NCBI GenBank assembly: GCA_949752745.1
Contig: OX457027.1
Coordinates: forward strand, 18,432,603 to 18,496,602
DNA: 64,000 bases
Origin: Protula sp. h YS-2021
Taxonomy: Eukaryota > Annelida > Polychaeta > Sabellida > Serpulidae
Reading direction: 5' to 3'
Position numbers and translations under genes: made by a program. Positions 24,541 through 36,283 of the stretch are shown one piece after another. The notes beneath the pieces are model-generated. The model searched no databases and was not told where the DNA came from. It saw only the letters and a program-made list of their open reading frames with translations. Within the stretch, counting starts at the first letter, position 1, and each line of letters starts with the position of its first letter.

Positions 24541-24928
24541 TTTAGCAGAGTGCATCCTACTGTCATAACTGAGTCGTGGCATCGAAGTATCCAGTGATTA
24601 TCTTCACGGTAAACACGTGAGCAGTTCTGGGTGGTTGTACTCGGGTTACCAACAACGAACAATGGTATTAAAATACCCAAGGCCTTCTCTGTATTATTAA
24701 GTCTAAGATGACACATCAGACACTAGATGACACAAATGAAAAAGGCACGTAAATTCCTTGCTTGCATGTGGCTTGCATGTTTTCTCACTTCATGTTGGAC
24801 ATATTTTGTCTCACGTTGAGATGGCATTATATTTTCTCATTGTTGTGATGTTGCCCCTGCTTTTCTGCATATTTTGCCATTGGTGTAATGTTGCACATAT
24901 TTTTTCTCTTTCTGGTGTGACATACATG

Positions 24929-25557
24929 TTTTATTCCCCACAGGGAATATGTGCGATCGACCGCGTGTCGGTCTGTCGGTCGGTCTGTCATCAAGAACTT
25001 GTTAACACGAAAACTTAAAAATTCAGGGGTGCACATAAGGATTTTTTTACCTTCGCCAGTTTGGCGAAGGACCTTCAGCTCACCTTCGCCAAATCGAATT
25101 CACTTCGCCAAATTAACACCTCTAAAACTGTAGCTTAATTTGTTTATTGCATATAAACTACATGTTCTTAACTATATTGTCCAGTTTATGTCTTTATAGA
25201 GCTACATCGGCAGTTACTCAGTCCTGACCGATTTGTAGCTTTCATGTAAAGCGTTTAACTTTTTATCAAGCTTGATTATGACCTTCGCCAAATGAATTTC
25301 ACCTTCGCCATGGCGAAATGCGAAGGTCTTAGGTGCACCCCTGTAAAAACTCCTGCAAGGATTTTAATAAAACTTGGTGTGTAGCTTCTATGGGAACAAA
25401 CACCGATTGATATTGTAAATGGGCCAGGTTCGTCCAAAGAGAATGGACCAGCTGGACTTGAAAAATTTCAGCTCTTGATTGACTATTGATGACCGTGTTT
25501 CACTGATAGGGGGCCTGTGGGGAATATGTAGGCTATGCACACTGCTCTAGTTTGTCA
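24929..25557. mobile_element. 'ATTCCCCACAGG' inverted-repeat element, copy 1, interrupted
   Basis: ATTCCCCACAGG at 24933-24944 and its inverse CCTGTGGGGAAT at 25514-25525 bound a body that begins 'tgcgatcgaccgcgtgtcgg' and ends 'ctatgcacactgctctag'. The left end also folds as ATTCCC-caca-GGGAAT. The same body occurs at 48.57-48.89 kb without the 328-base interruption seen here. No coding capacity. Confidence 0.75.
25024..25343. mobile_element. hAT-like MITE, copy 2 (320 bp), with target duplication
   Basis: Termini CAGGGGTGCACATAAGG and TAGGTGCACCCCTG, with subterminal 'ccttcgccaaa' and 'tggcgaagg' repeats. Flanks TAAAAATT (25016-25023) and TAAAAACT (25344-25351) form an 8-bp duplication with one mismatch. 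The uninterrupted paralogue at 48668-48675 has a single TAAAAACT, so the exact insertion can be read off. Same family as 18527-20088, much shorter. Confidence 0.88.
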
Positions 25558-26302
25558 TTGATGTAATGTTCACATATTTTTCTCTTTCTGGCCTGGCATG
25601 CATGTTTTGTCATTGATGTTGCGCCTATTTTTCTCATTTTGGCGTGGCATGCATGTTTTCTTATTGACACAATGTTGAGCAATGTTGACGTAGGCGAAGT
25701 GATAAGGAAGTATTATGGAAAACAGTGGAAGGACAAATGACGAGTACTGCTCACATTGTATGTGTGTGGGAGTAGGAGAGCCGAGGATGGGTGTTCCCTT
25801 TTGTGCCAACAGTTCTCCTGATCCGGACCTTTTATGTTACATGCCTACAGCAGTGTTAACCATTTCTTCGTGTTGACTTTTGGCGTGATCACTGATAATT
25901 TCTGTCCATATTGATGAATTACTCTTTCCAGATTCAAAGTTTTTCTATTTAGGCTTAAATCCTGATTGATCACTCTAAAGTTTCAAGATAACATCAATCA
26001 TTTTTGCAGATAATGATCCTCTCTCTAGCTATAAGCTGATTTTCCGCCCTGAGCAGAACATTTTTTTCCAAGGATGATGTATCGTTTCGTTCTTTTGTGA
26101 AGTTAAGATAAAACTGAAGCCATAGATGGAGTAAAACTGAAGTAAAACTTCCCGTCCAGGGTGGGAAGGTATAGAGCATGATCACTTTGGAACTTATTGA
26201 CAAGCCTGGAGTCTATTGGCAAGATTAGATTCTATTATTTTATGTTACATTAAGTATGTTGTAACCGCGAACATGCCAAAATGCTGGTAACTTAAAAGTT
26301 AT
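25558..26302. other. Gene-free stretch
   Basis: Contains two loosely repeated blocks ('tgtcattgatgt', 'ggc(c/g)tggcatgcatgtttt') at about 25560-25660 that echo 24760-24930. No coding signal. Confidence 0.35.
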
Positions 26303-26550
26303 AGTACGGCCCAGTTGTCCTATAAGTGTTCATTCCCAGTTGGATACGGCCCAGTTGTCCAATGATTGTTCATTCCCATTTTGACTACGGCTCAGTTGTC
26401 CTATGATTGTTCATTCCCAGGTTGACAACGGCCCAGTTATGCTGTGATTGTTCATTCCCAGGTTGACTACGGCCCAGTTATGCTATGATTGTTCATTCCC
26501 AGGTTGACTACGGCCCAGTTATCCTATGATTGTTCATTCCCAGTTTCCTA
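26303..26550. repeat. 41-42-bp minisatellite, 6 copies
   Basis: The unit is 'tacggcccagttgtcctatg' + 'attgttcattcccaggttgac'. Confidence 0.93.
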
Positions 26551-27290
26551 CTTTTTGACATTGCCAATTTCCCGAATTTGCAAGATATTGTTTTGTTACG
26601 TTTAAACTCCTTTTCTTACAACATAGAGTAAAAATTATAGCACAAGTAAAGCATGGAATCTTCGATTTGCAAGACTATGCTAAACTTCGCTTTCGTTTCT
26701 CTTTTTTTTTACATAAATTATGTGCCCAAATGTGATGACATCATATTTATAAACGCTTTAATGGAGAAAAAATGAAGGATTTTGTCCTCGTAGGTGTGTT
26801 AGATTTGGGTTTATTGGCAAAAATGAAAGATTTTTCCCACGTAGGTGTGAGTGTGTTTGGTAAAATTGGCAAAAGGCACAATTTTGTCGAAACTGTTGCT
26901 TGGAAGTTAATGGGGGAATAGTGAATTTTTTGTAGTGTTGTAACACCAGAAATACACAGCTTCACTTCTGCTCTGCTAAAAGCAATTTTTTTTCGTTGTG
27001 GCAATGCTGAAAAAAAAAAGAATATTGAAATGGAATTATTTTGAATTTTAATTCTTTCTTTAGCTCTTAAGGGTACACTCTGTTAATGGTAGTTCGGGAA
27101 TTTAACCCGAGGGTTATATTCCGAATTTACAACCAAACAAGTCTGGTGCGGGTTATATTCCAGACCATTTTACAATATCAGCCAGTATATTAGATTTTGT
27201 TGTTTAAAAGGCAATTATATGTGTCATGTTGTATGAGGTAAATATGAAAAAGAATTGAGACAAACAATTTTCATTCACTTCCTACTTTTA
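26551..27290. other. Gene-free stretch
   Basis: An imperfect two-copy repeat of about 60 bp at 26755-26885 ('aaatgaa(g/a)gattt', 'cacgtaggtgtg'). Otherwise unremarkable AT-rich DNA. Confidence 0.35.
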
Positions 27291-28445
27291 TTAGCCCAGC
27301 TTACGTTACACGTAAGCTGGGGTATTCCTATCGGTCTGCGGATGGCGTCCGTGAGTTAGTTAGTTAGTTAGTTCGCTGTAAACTTTGTTTCAAAATGCAT
27401 CTCCTCCTACAATTTTGAATCGATGTCATTTATTTTTGGTGTGAGGCATCCGTAAGGGGTCGTGCATACGGCTTGTGCTTTTCTAGTTGATCGGGTGATT
27501 TTTGAATTTTTGGCGAATTTTTAAAGAAAAAACTTAAAAATGTATCTCCTCCTACATTTTTGACCCGATGTCATTTATTTTTGGTATGAGGCAGCCCTAA
27601 AGGGTCGTGCATACGGCTTGTGCTTTTTTAGTTGATCGGACAATTTTTGTATTTTTGGGGATTTTTTTAAGCAAAAATTTTGAAAAAAATGCATCTACTC
27701 CTACAATTTTGATTCGATGTCATTTATTTTTGGTGTGAGGATTTCCTAATCGGTCGTACATACGGCTTGTGCTTTTTTTGTCGATCGGGTGATTTTTGAA
27801 TTTTTGGCGAATTTTTAAAGAAATTTTAAAATGTATCTCCTCTTACATTTTTGACCCGATGTCATTTATTTTTGGTATGAGGCACCCCTAAAGGGTCGTG
27901 CATACGGCTTATGCTTTTTTAGTTTATATTTTTGGGGAATTTTTTAAGCAAAAATTTCGAAAATAATTCAAAATGCATCTACCCCTACAATTTTGATTCG
28001 ATGTCATTTATTTTTGGTGTGAGTGCATACGGCTTGTGCTTTTTAGTCGATCGGGCAATTTTTGCATTTTTAGGGAGTTTTTTAAGAAAAAAACTTCAAA
28101 ATGCATTTCCCTTTACAGTTTTGAACCTTTTTTTTGGGGGGGGGGGGATTTGAGGCATCTCTAAGGGGTTGAGAATACGACCAGCGCTTTTTAGTCGATC
28201 CGACTATTTCTGTATTTTTTGGGAATTTTTGAAGAAAAACTTCAAAATTCATTTCCTCCTACAGTTTTTCTCCGATTTCATTTATTTTTGCTATGAGGCA
28301 TCCTTAGGTAGGTCTCTCAATACGGCTTGTGCTATTTGACTCGACTTAGGAATTTTTGATTTAGGGGGGGGGGGAATTTTCGATGAAAATACCTCAAAAT
28401 GCATTTTCTCCGACAGTTTTGATCAAACATCATTTATTTTGGGGC
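27291..28445 (+). mobile_element. Hairpin-led element filled by an approx. 145-bp tandem array
   Basis: Opens with a perfect 11-bp stem CCCAGCTTACG/CGTAAGCTGGG (27295-27321, loop TTACA), then 'tcggtctgcggatggcgtcc' and 'gttagttagttagtt'. From 27375 on, 7-8 units of 142-149 bp repeat 'gatgtcatttatttttggt', 'tgcatacggcttgtgctttt' and 'tttttggcgaattttt'. Hairpin start, CGTCC-type leader and internal array match the plan of the elements at 34.5, 36.3 and 63.7 kb, although the sequences differ. No coding capacity. Confidence 0.75.
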
Positions 28446-28489
28446 TGAGGCATGCTTAGGGTGTCGTGAATATGGCCTGTCTTTTTCAG

Positions 28490-31070
28490 GCCAAATTAAA
28501 TGAATCTCGTCCTCCAGCGCATAAACGCAAGTTAAATGAACTTGCGCAGTAGTCAGATTCAACAACCGCACATCTACGCAAGCTAAAGAAACATTCGCAG
28601 TAGTCCAAATTAAGTACTCCGCATCGATGCAAGTTAAATAAACATGCACATTGATCCGAAATGTGAACTGCGCATCGACGGAAGATAAATAAAGATGCGA
28701 ACTGGTCCAAAATAAGCACCGCGCATAAACGCAGGTTAAATAAACATGCGCACTGGTCCGAAAAAAAGAACTACGCTTCGACGTAAGTTGAATAGACATG
28801 CGCAGTGGTCTGAAATGCGAACCGCGCATCAACGCAGCCTAAAGAAACATGCGCACTGGTCCGAAATGCGAACCGCGAAACATGCGCAGTGGTCCGAAAT
28901 GCGAACGGCGCATCAACGCAAGTTAAATAAATATGCGCACTGCTCTGAAATGAGAACCACGCATCAACACAAGTTAAATAAACATGGGCAATGGCCTGAA
29001 ATGCGAACAGGGCATCGACGGAAGTTAAATAAACATGCGATCCGGTCCAAAATAAGCACCGCACATCAACGCAAGTTAAACAAACATGCGCACTTGTCCC
29101 AAAAAAAACCACGTATCGGCGCAAGTTGAATAGACATGCGCAGTGGTCTGAAATGAGAACCGCGCATCAACGCAAGTTAAATAAACATGCGCAGTGGTCC
29201 CAAGAAAGAACCATAAATCGACGCAAGTTGAATAGACATAAGAGTCGGGCATCGACGGGACTTAAATAAACATGCGTTCTGGTAGGAAACGCAAATCGCG
29301 CGTCATCGCAAGTTAAATGAACCTGCTCACTTGTCCCAAAATGCGAACTGCGTATCAACGTAACCTAAAGAAACAGATATACTGGTCCAAAATGCGAACC
29401 GGATATCAACGCAAATTAAATAAACATGCACACTGGTCCGAATTGCGAACCGCACATAAGCCTAAGTTAAGTAAACATTTGCACCGATCCAAAATAAGTA
29501 CCGACCATCAACACAAGTTAAATAAACATGCGCAATGGTCCAAAATGCGAACCACGCATCAACACAAGTTAAAAATAACATGCGCACTGGTCCGAAATGC
29601 GAACCGCACAGCAACACAAGCTAAATAAGCAAGCACACTGGACCAAAATAAGCACCATGCATCACCGCAAGTTAAATAAACATGCGCACTATGTCGAAAT
29701 GCGAACTGCCCATTAACGCAACTTAAATAACATGCGCACTATTCAAAACAAGAACTGCGCATCAACGCAACTTAAATAAACATGCGCACTGGTCCAGAAT
29801 AAGAACCGCGCATCAACTCAAGTTAAAGAAATATGCGCATTGGCCTGAAATAAGAACCGCGCATCGACGCACGTTAAATAAACATACGCAGTGGTTCGAC
29901 ATGCGAACTACGCGCCAACGTAAGTTAAATTAACATTTGTACTGGTCTAAAATAAGCACCGCGTATCAACGCAAGTTAAATAAACATTTGCACCGGTCCA
30001 AAATAAGTACCGATCATCAACACAAGTTAAATAAATATGCGCAATGGTCCAAAATGCGAACCACGCATCAACACAAGTTAAAAAAAAACATGCGCGCTGG
30101 TCCGAAATGGGAACCGCACGGCAACACAAGCTAAATAAGCAAGCACACTGGACCAAAATAAGCACCTTGCATCAACGCAAGTTAAATAAACATGCGCACT
30201 ATGTCGAAATGCGAACTGCCCATTAACGCAACTTAAATAAGATGCGCACTATTCAAAATAAGAACTGCGCATCAACGCAACTTAAATAAACATGCGCACT
30301 GGTCCAGAATAAGAACCGCGCATCAACTCAAGTTAAAGAAATATGCGCATTGGCCTGAAATAAGAACCGCGCATCGACGCACGTTAAATAAACATACGCA
30401 GTGGTTCGAAATGCGAACCACGCGCCAATGTAAGTTAAATAAACATTTGCACTGGTCCAAAATAAGCATCGGCCATCAACGCCAGCTAAATAAACATGCG
30501 CACAGGTCCGAAATTCGAACCGCGCATCAACGCAAGTTAAATAGACATGCGCAGTAGTTTGAAATGCGAACCACGCTCGAACGCAAGTTAAATAAACATT
30601 TGCACTGGTCCAAAATAAGCACTGCGCATCAACGCAAGTTAAATAAACATGCGCACTGGTCCGAGATTCGAACCGCGCATTGCACCAAGTTAAATAAACA
30701 TGCGTAATGATCCAAAATTCGAACTGCTCATCAACGCAAGTTAAATAAACATGCACACTGGTCCAAAATGCAAACCGCGCTCCAACGCAAGTTAAATAAA
30801 CATAGGCACACGTCCAAAATAAGCACCGTGCATCAACACAAGTTAAATAAACATGCAAACTTGTCCGAAATGCGAACCGCGTATCAAAGCAACCTAAGAA
30901 AACTTGGGCTGTCCGAAATAAGTACCGCTCATCAACGCAAGTAAAATAAACATGCGCATTGGTATGGAATAAGAACCGCACATCAACACAAGGTAAATAA
31001 ACATGCGCACTGATCCGAAATAAGAACCGCACATCAACACAATGTAAATAAAGATGCCGACATTACGGTA
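28490..31070. repeat. 51-bp minisatellite, about 50 copies, with higher-order structure
   Basis: The unit is 'gcgcatcaacgcaagttaaa' + 'taaacatgcgcactggtcc' + 'gaaatgcgaacc'. A block at about 29465-29974 recurs as 29975-30484 (offset 509 bases, ten units), sharing rare variants such as 'aagcaagcacactggacc' and 'catttgcaccg'. The 51-bp period gives a 17-residue frame ('CVDARFAFRTSAHVYLT' on -) of up to 234 codons. It is not considered a gene. Confidence 0.95.
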
Positions 31071-33039
31071 ATTAAATTCAGTGTAAATTAGTGTGTCTTT
31101 CTAGAATGCAGTTCTTTTTAAGGGCAGAAATTGTGGCTCTTGAAGAGCTTGCCCGTGAAAGACTGGGCTTTGTCTGAATGGCTGGAGCCAAAGAATATCT
31201 TTGCTGGAGCTCATCCCAAGTCTCCTTTTGAAAATGTCATTTTAATTTAGAAGTGGCGCCTGTGGCCAATTTGTCAATGCGCTGGTTTATTTGATTTTGT
31301 GTATGTGTGTGTTTTATTTATTTATTTATTTTTTTGCTGAATTGTTGAAGAAGTGGTGTAGAGCCCAGTGCTTAACTTTCTAAGCTATGGATATACTGAA
31401 ATTTCTGTCAAGACAAAAATCATGCCATACCCCCTGTTCTGAGCTATCTGATAACAGGGGCATTCTGTGATTAGTGTTCTTGATTTCGGTGTGGTTTCGG
31501 AAATGTTATTCTTCTAAAGTATCGTGTCTGTGCCATGCACTTCTTTAAAGCAGGATTTCTGGTATATAGGGGCAGGACCCATCGAGGATTTCTGATATAT
31601 GGGGACAGGTCACATGCTTTTTTTACGTGTGGTTTAGTAGTATTTTTCGAAATATTTATATGGTTCGGAATTAGTTTCAGACGATCTTATTATGGGATAT
31701 TTTCGCACATAACCGAAGTAACATACCCGATTTAAGTATCAGAATAATGTACAGCCAGTAGTTTTGTAATTGACTACCGATAAATCTCATCAGCAGAAAT
31801 GTGAAATACTTCATTTTTCTTACGACAAAGAGTGAAAAATTAGTGGACAGTGTAAATAATTGATTTTTTTAACAAATATATAATTTTTTATTTTCTTCTT
31901 ATTATTTTTCGTTATTTTTAAAGAGAGGAATTGAATTGTTAGTGTTGTTTACAGTCTAAATTAATTAAATAATGGAAAGTGCTGTCTATTTCTCTCAAAT
32001 ACTGTTGTTTTACGTAACAGTCGCCGCATTATAGTACATGTGAATTTTTGGCTAAAAATTTGTTGCAGACCCCCTCCCCCCTCCCCCCAAAAATTGACGT
32101 GATGGGAGAACTCCGCTATGCTTTTTCCTATACGGATATTTTTTTCTGTGGTTGTTCTCTTCGATCCAGTCGCTGGTTTTGGCAGCCGGTAGAATTGTCA
32201 GATTCTTACTCCAGATACCGAGGCTCAAAGTTTTTCGGGTCACTGCCTTAGAATGTTTGTGGTTAGTGTATTCGCTGGAGGGCACTCACTTGGAACATAC
32301 AGTCATAGCCAGGATTTCACGAGACTTTTGCACTTAGACTCGTGGACAGATCACTGATAAGCTGGGTGTCGGGTATTTCATAATACCCAAGATAATTCGT
32401 AGTTTTTTGCCCAGAGAGCCTCTGATTTTTCGTTTCTGAGTTTCCTGGACTCTGCACCGGTAACAACGCCCCTATTTACAAAGCTTCTTTAACTTTCCCA
32501 CGTTTCTAATTGCTTATTTTATTCTTGAAGGGTTCAGAAAAGCTATCAGTCGACGCAGTCCGCCACGCAAACGGAAATGCTGCGACGACTAAAGAAGGGA
32601 CCGCGGGGATGTAAAATTCGTCAAGTAAAACAATTACCTTAATGTAAACGGGACTGTAAAGTAATACCGGTAATAGGGGCAAAATAGCAGTCCAAGGTCG
32701 TATTTGTGGAGTGTGCTGGCTGCGTAAGTTTCTTAACAGGGGGCCCCATACCCGGAGAACAGCACTTAAATCCTCTTAAATATTTAAGAACGGCCTTTAC
32801 CTAAGTGACTTTTAAGTTATTTTTCATTATAGCTGTGCACTGTTTGGAGTTTGTTCTGTGCGGGGAGAACGACCGTTGTTCCGAAACATTTAAAACCTAG
32901 ACAAAAATGGTGTATAGTATTGTATCGTGCCTGAAAAATAGAACTGTATTTGGTCTGTTTGCAGGTCAAACTTGTTCCGGAGTAGTACATAAGATCACTA
33001 AATGACTGGACATATTTTTTACATTCAGCAGTAGGCTAT
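31071..33039. other. Gene-free stretch
   Basis: A two-copy repeat of about 45 bases at 31545-31615 ('aggatttctg(g/a)tatat(a/g)ggg'). AT-rich otherwise. No recognisable exon. Confidence 0.35.
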
Positions 33040-33515
33040 CTTCTCCATGCCTACTGATCGGGGAGCAGGAAATTCCGTGATCTGTAATATTATTGTATGC
33101 TCACTGATCAGGAGACAAGCTTTCCCGAGATCGGCCATGTCATTGCATGCTTACTGATGGGGGAGCTGGTTTTTTTGATGTGATCTGTAATGTCATTGCA
33201 TGCTTACTGATGGGGGAGCAGGTTTTTTAATGTGATCTGTAATGTCATTGCATGCTTACTGATGGGGGAGCATGCTTTTCCGAGATCTGGCATGTTATTG
33301 CATGCTTACTGGTGGGGGAGCATGCTTTTCCGAGATCGGTCATGTCATTGCATGCTTATTGATGGGGGAGCAGGTTTTTTGTGTGATCTGTAATGTCATT
33401 GCATGCTTACTGATGGGGGAGCAGGTTTTTTAATGTGATCTGTAATGTCATTGCATGCTTACTGATGGGGGAGCATGCTTTTCCGAGATCTGGCATGTTA
33501 TTGCGTGCTTACTGA
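33040..33515. repeat. 52-54-bp minisatellite, about 9 copies
   Basis: The unit is 'gtcattgcatgcttactgat' + 'gggggagca' + 'ggttttttaatgtgatctgtaat'-like spacing in two spacer types ('ggttttttaatgtgatctg' or 'tgcttttccgagatc') that alternate in blocks. Confidence 0.92.
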
Positions 33516-34462
33516 TCTTTGTTACTTGAGAAAAGTCTTAGGCGCGACGAATTAAATCGAGTATTGTTCACCGTTCCCAAACGCGAACGCACCCCATGGA
33601 ACATTTGCGCCAGTGCACATGTATGCGAGCAATACATTTATCCTACTTGATCATACTTGGCCACCAGCTCTTTGTTTCGTCAGGCCTTCTTCATTAAACG
33701 CTAGCAGACACCTAATTTTACACCTATATTTCCATGAGCTGAAGGTTCACACTTTTGAGCATATTTTTTATGGGGCTATTGGCAGGTAAAACAATTATAC
33801 AGGGCTGCTCTATTTTATCGATTACCTTGTTGTATTGGCCTGGGGAGCCGGGGGAGGGGGGATTTACCGTGTTATGATTATGTGATGTGTTGTGAGAAGA
33901 CCCCTGGTGTGTGTGAAGGTCGCACGGTATACAACCACGCCACTTCCGGTAGAAATCGTCCAGTTGCTGGCCGAAAGAGAACGCGGAGAGAAGACACCCG
34001 GAGAATATCCGCTATCCAGACGCCTTGTTACATTCAAGTCAATCATTTAGAAGCCAAAAGTTTTCTGTTGCAGTGTTTTCAAAGGTCATTATCTTTTTTT
34101 CAAATGGTTTTTTTACTTTTATTGATTTATTTATGTTACAAACATGCATGGCCAACGAAATGTAAGCATCCTGTCAACAAACAAACAACTCTACAAAGTT
34201 CTGTGCATGTGCCCGTAGGAATTAACAGCAAATCGAATTCTGTTTACTCTTGTTCCATCACTTTTTTTCAGCTCACTGGATAGAGCAGCGGAGGCATCCG
34301 GGGGGGGGGGGGGGTCTGCAGTTTCCTTCTTATCTTCGTGACATTACATAATTGAGCGGGATCCTCATAGCGGAATCTATGTCACACGCATTACACGTGT
34401 GGGCAACTCGTCCTGTGGTGCGGAAACCTGTCTTTTGATAGCAAGTACTAGCGTTTTAAGGT
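33516..34462. other. Gene-free stretch with a 133-codon open frame
   Basis: A + frame at 33882-34283 is open for 133 codons, with a basic N-terminal half and a hydrophobic run in the middle. It has no family resemblance I can see, so it is not called a gene. G15 at 34300-34314. Confidence 0.35.
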
Positions 34463-35462
34463 TTAACTAGACAGAAATTCGCACAGCGAATTAGCCCCAC
34501 TTGGAATGATAACTTAAAGCGGGAGGTAGATGATATTGCAGCTTGTTGACAATTTTCACATTTCTGAATGCAGAATATCCTCCTAAATACTACTAACTAT
34601 ACCGGTAAGGTCAAGGCCAAAAATTTGCTCTATCTCTTACCGTTTTCGAGATAAAGGCCAACTTCCGGTTTGAGGCTCGAAAGTGACATGGGGGTCAAGG
34701 ACACCGGATGTTATACCTTACGTATCGTCGTATTGGGGGTAGAGGTCGAAAATGAGGTCAAAATTGCTCTATCTCTTACCGTTTTCGAGATAAAGGCCAG
34801 CTTCCGGTTTGGGGCTCACAAGTGACCTGGAGTTCAAGGACACCGGAAGTTATACCTTACGTATGGTTGTATAGGGGGTGGAGGTCGAAAATGAGGTCAG
34901 AATAGCTCTATCTCTTTCCGTTTTCGAGATAAAAGCCAACTTTCGGTTTGGGGCTCGAAAATGACCTGGAGGTCAAGGACACCGGAAGTTATACCTTACG
35001 TATCGTCGTATATGAGGTGGAGGTCGAAAATGAGGTCAGAATTGCTCTATCTCTCACCGTATTTGAGATAAATCATTGTTTTCTTAAATAACGTTTTTCG
35101 CGATTTCAAGCTCAAGGTCAAAAATTTTTACCGGTTACTTCAGATCACATCGCCCTTTATATATGTGCCAAGTTTGGCTTTTCTAGCTTCAATGGCCTTG
35201 CTGTAGATGTCTGGAAACCGATTGACCTTTTTCACGATTTGACCTTGACCAGTAAGGTCAAGGTCGAAAATTTTTATCAGGTGTACCATTTCAGATGACC
35301 CTCCATACATGTGCCAAGTTTGGTTGGTCTAGCTTCAGCGGTCTAGTCGGAGATGTCTGGAAACCGAATCGGCGGAAAAAGAAAAAAAGGAGGAAAAAAA
35401 ATAGGTGAAGAATTCAAGGCAATCCATCCCCATTTGGTATTTTCAATACCAAGTGGGAATAA
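34463..35462 (+). mobile_element. 'TAACTAGAC' hairpin-family element, copy 1
   Basis: Starts 'taactagacagaaattcgc' with hairpin AATTCGC-aca-GCGAATT, then 'cccacttgg'. The body holds about three units of roughly 155 bp built on 'gctctatctcttaccgtttt', 'cgagataaaggccaacttcc', 'aaggacaccggaagttat' and 'taccttacgtatcgtcgtat', then a segment with 'gccaagtttgg' and 'gaccttgaccagtaaggtca'. It ends in 'gcaatccatcc' and the hairpin CCATTTGGTATT-ttc-AATACCAAGTGG. No coding capacity. It may be a non-autonomous element with hairpin ends. Confidence 0.72.
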
Positions 35463-35509
35463 AATCATACGCACACCAAAAATGTTTATCATATAGTAGA
35501 ATAAATCAC

Positions 35510-35751
<242 letters not shown>

Positions 35752-36107
35752 CCAAACTTGGACGATGTAGGCTTGATACTGTACATCAAATAGCGCATAG
35801 TAAAAGCACGACTACTCCAAAAAATGCAGCAGAAACATACGAAAAAAAACACACACAGGATATGTAAAACTTGAAGGACGATAAGGGAAAAGAAATCTAA
35901 CGCACCAACCTCCCACACCCCCTCTTAACAACCACCATCACCATCCAATGTTTGTTGCATTTGGGCAATTAATGTCGATGAAATGTACCAAAAGCCTCCA
36001 TAAATAATGTCACACTGAGATAAAGAGAGGAAAGGTGTTTTCTGATTTCCCTCAATGCTTGGGATCGTAAACGATATGATAACATTGTGAAACTTCATAA
36101 TCACGTT

Positions 36108-36110
<3 letters not shown>
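35752..36110. other. Single-copy spacer between hairpin-family copies
   Basis: No coding or repeat signal. It lies within the 808-base interval bounded by two 18-bp direct repeats (35458-35475 and 36266-36283). Confidence 0.4.

Positions 36111-36172
<62 letters not shown>
36111..36172. repeat. (GA)n microsatellite
   Basis: About 30 perfect GA dinucleotides. Confidence 0.95.
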
Positions 36173-36175
<3 letters not shown>

Positions 36176-36283
36176 CCGAGTCAGTACAGCATAGAAAAGG
36201 GCTTACCTACGATTACAGCAATATGATATATATGTAGCCGTTTCTGAATTATAGAGAAGTGCGATAATAAAATCATACGCACA

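Noticed and set aside
30328..31032. 234-codon - frame with a 17-residue repeat
   Set aside because: A by-product of the 51-bp array. Many stop-broken copies of the same unit lie beside it.
33882..34283. 133-codon open frame on +
   Set aside because: It is the longest non-repeat frame outside the GPCR and transposon pieces, but it has no recognised motif, mixed composition and ends in a T-rich, G-rich tract. A chance frame is likely.
34269..34295. 'GCTCACTGGATAGAGCAGCGG' looks like a tRNA D-arm/A box
   Set aside because: No B box or acceptor stem follows; a G15 run and unrelated sequence come next. At most a SINE relic.
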